Of a stretch of 13,885 nucleotides of DNA, positions 13,269-13,885 are shown piece after piece. The notes below the pieces were generated by a model. That model worked only from the letters and a program-made list of their open reading frames with translations. It was not told the DNA's origin and did not search any database. Source of the DNA: Treponema sp. (GTDB lineage Bacteria; Spirochaetota; Spirochaetia; Treponematales; Breznakiellaceae). Location of the stretch: NCBI GenBank assembly GCA_031273185.1, contig JAISSG010000112.1:1-13885 (forward strand), written 5' to 3'. The position numbers and the translations under genes were made by a program. Each line of letters starts with the position of its first letter. Positions within the stretch are counted from its first letter, which is position 1.

Positions 13269-13885
13269 CTACATAAACGACCGGACAAGCTGGTTGGTCA
13301 AAAGCCCCCATCCGTCAACGAGGATGAACAGGATCAGTTTGAACGGCATCGAGATCATCACCGGCGGAAGCATGATCATGCCCATCGACATGAGGGCGCT
13401 GGCGACCACCATGTCGATAACGATAAACGGAATAAACAGCAGTATCCCTATCTTGAAAGCCACGGTCAGCTCGCTGAGTATGAACGCGGGGATCAGCACA
13501 TAGGTGGGCACGTCGGCAAGGGTGTCCGGCTGGCCAAGCCCACGCATTTCCATGAAAAGCCTGATGTTCCCGGGGCGGCTTCTCATCTGGCTGTACATGA
13601 ACAGCCGCAGCGGGGCCTCGGCCTCGCGGTAGGCGTTTTCCACGGAAATTTCCCCGGCGGTAAGGGGCCGTATGGAATTGGAGTAAACCGAGCTGAAAGT
13701 AGGCCACATTATGAACACGGTCAGGAACAGGGATATTCCCATGATCACCTGGTTCGGGGGGACCTGCTGGAGTGAAAGTGCCCGCTTGATGAGGTCGAGC
13801 ACGATGGCGATGCGGAGAAAGCTCGTCATGAGGATGATGATGCTGGGGGCAAGGGACAGCACTGTCAGGAGCAACAGGAGTTGGA
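13269..13885 (-). CDS. fliP: FliP, export gate subunit, 5' end missing
   Basis: The last 204 residues of FliP; the reading frame is open to the right edge and the true start is outside. Conserved blocks are LLTVLSLAPSIIILMTSF at the window edge, LQQVPPNQVIMGISLFLT, then the hydrophilic part with FMEMRGLGQ, and the closing helices (ILSELTVAFKIGILLFIPF, IDMVVASALMSMGMIMLPP, PFKLILFILVDGWGLL). FliP forms the pentameric core of the flagellar export gate with FliQ and FliR. It is the first visible gene of the cluster; fliO/fliZ and earlier genes would lie further right. Confidence 0.96.
   Translation of the reverse strand, partial: QLLLLLTVLSLAPSIIILMTSFLRIAIVLDLIKRALSLQQVPPNQVIMGISLFLTVFIMWPTFSSVYSNSIRPLTAGEISVENAYREAEAPLRLFMYSQMRSRPGNIRLFMEMRGLGQPDTLADVPTYVLIPAFILSELTVAFKIGILLFIPFIVIDMVVASALMSMGMIMLPPVMISMPFKLILFILVDGWGLLTNQLVRSFM

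Overview
The window reads as a spirochaete chromosome fragment, most like a Treponema. On the minus strand, read from the right edge leftwards, it carries fliP-fliQ-fliR-flhB-flhA-flhF-flhG, a two-TM protein of unknown function, a FliA/WhiG-type sigma-28 gene, fapA (DUF342 with a Jag-N-like front domain), a small hydrophilic protein and a SwrB-like membrane protein. This order matches the treponemal fla operon and resembles the fla/che operon of Firmicutes with its chemotaxis genes missing. The genus assignment is inferred from gene order and protein style; no rRNA is present.

Layout. 1-182: start of a PstS-type phosphate-binding protein gene (minus, runs off the left edge), with a Pho-box-like repeat and promoter at 226-266. 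267-1284: an IS982-family insertion sequence with 15-bp perfect terminal repeats. Its transposase carries three frameshifts and a Cys in place of a catalytic Asp, so it is dead. 1285-1758: promoter, a tRNA-T-arm-like hairpin and a plus-strand gene for a small three-TM protein. 1823-13885: one long minus-strand flagellar gene cluster whose genes are mostly separated by 6-21 bp or overlap by 1-20 bp.

How it works together. FliP, FliQ, FliR, FlhB and FlhA form the membrane part of the flagellar type III export apparatus. FlhF (GTPase) and FlhG (MinD-like ATPase with the DQAxxLR FlhF-activating motif) set flagellar position and number. FliA directs late flagellar genes. A sigma-28-like promoter at the 3' end of fliA probably drives fapA and the two genes behind it, which include the SwrB-like candidate export regulator.

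The most notable feature is a heptanucleotide repeat element (11861-12001) inside the 5' end of flhB. It begins directly after a well-supported start codon, is read in frame as a Pro-rich 48-residue extension, has G-quadruplex-type runs on both strands, and changes frame whenever one 7-bp unit is gained or lost. It is a candidate phase-variation switch for flagellar export that I cannot match to a described system.
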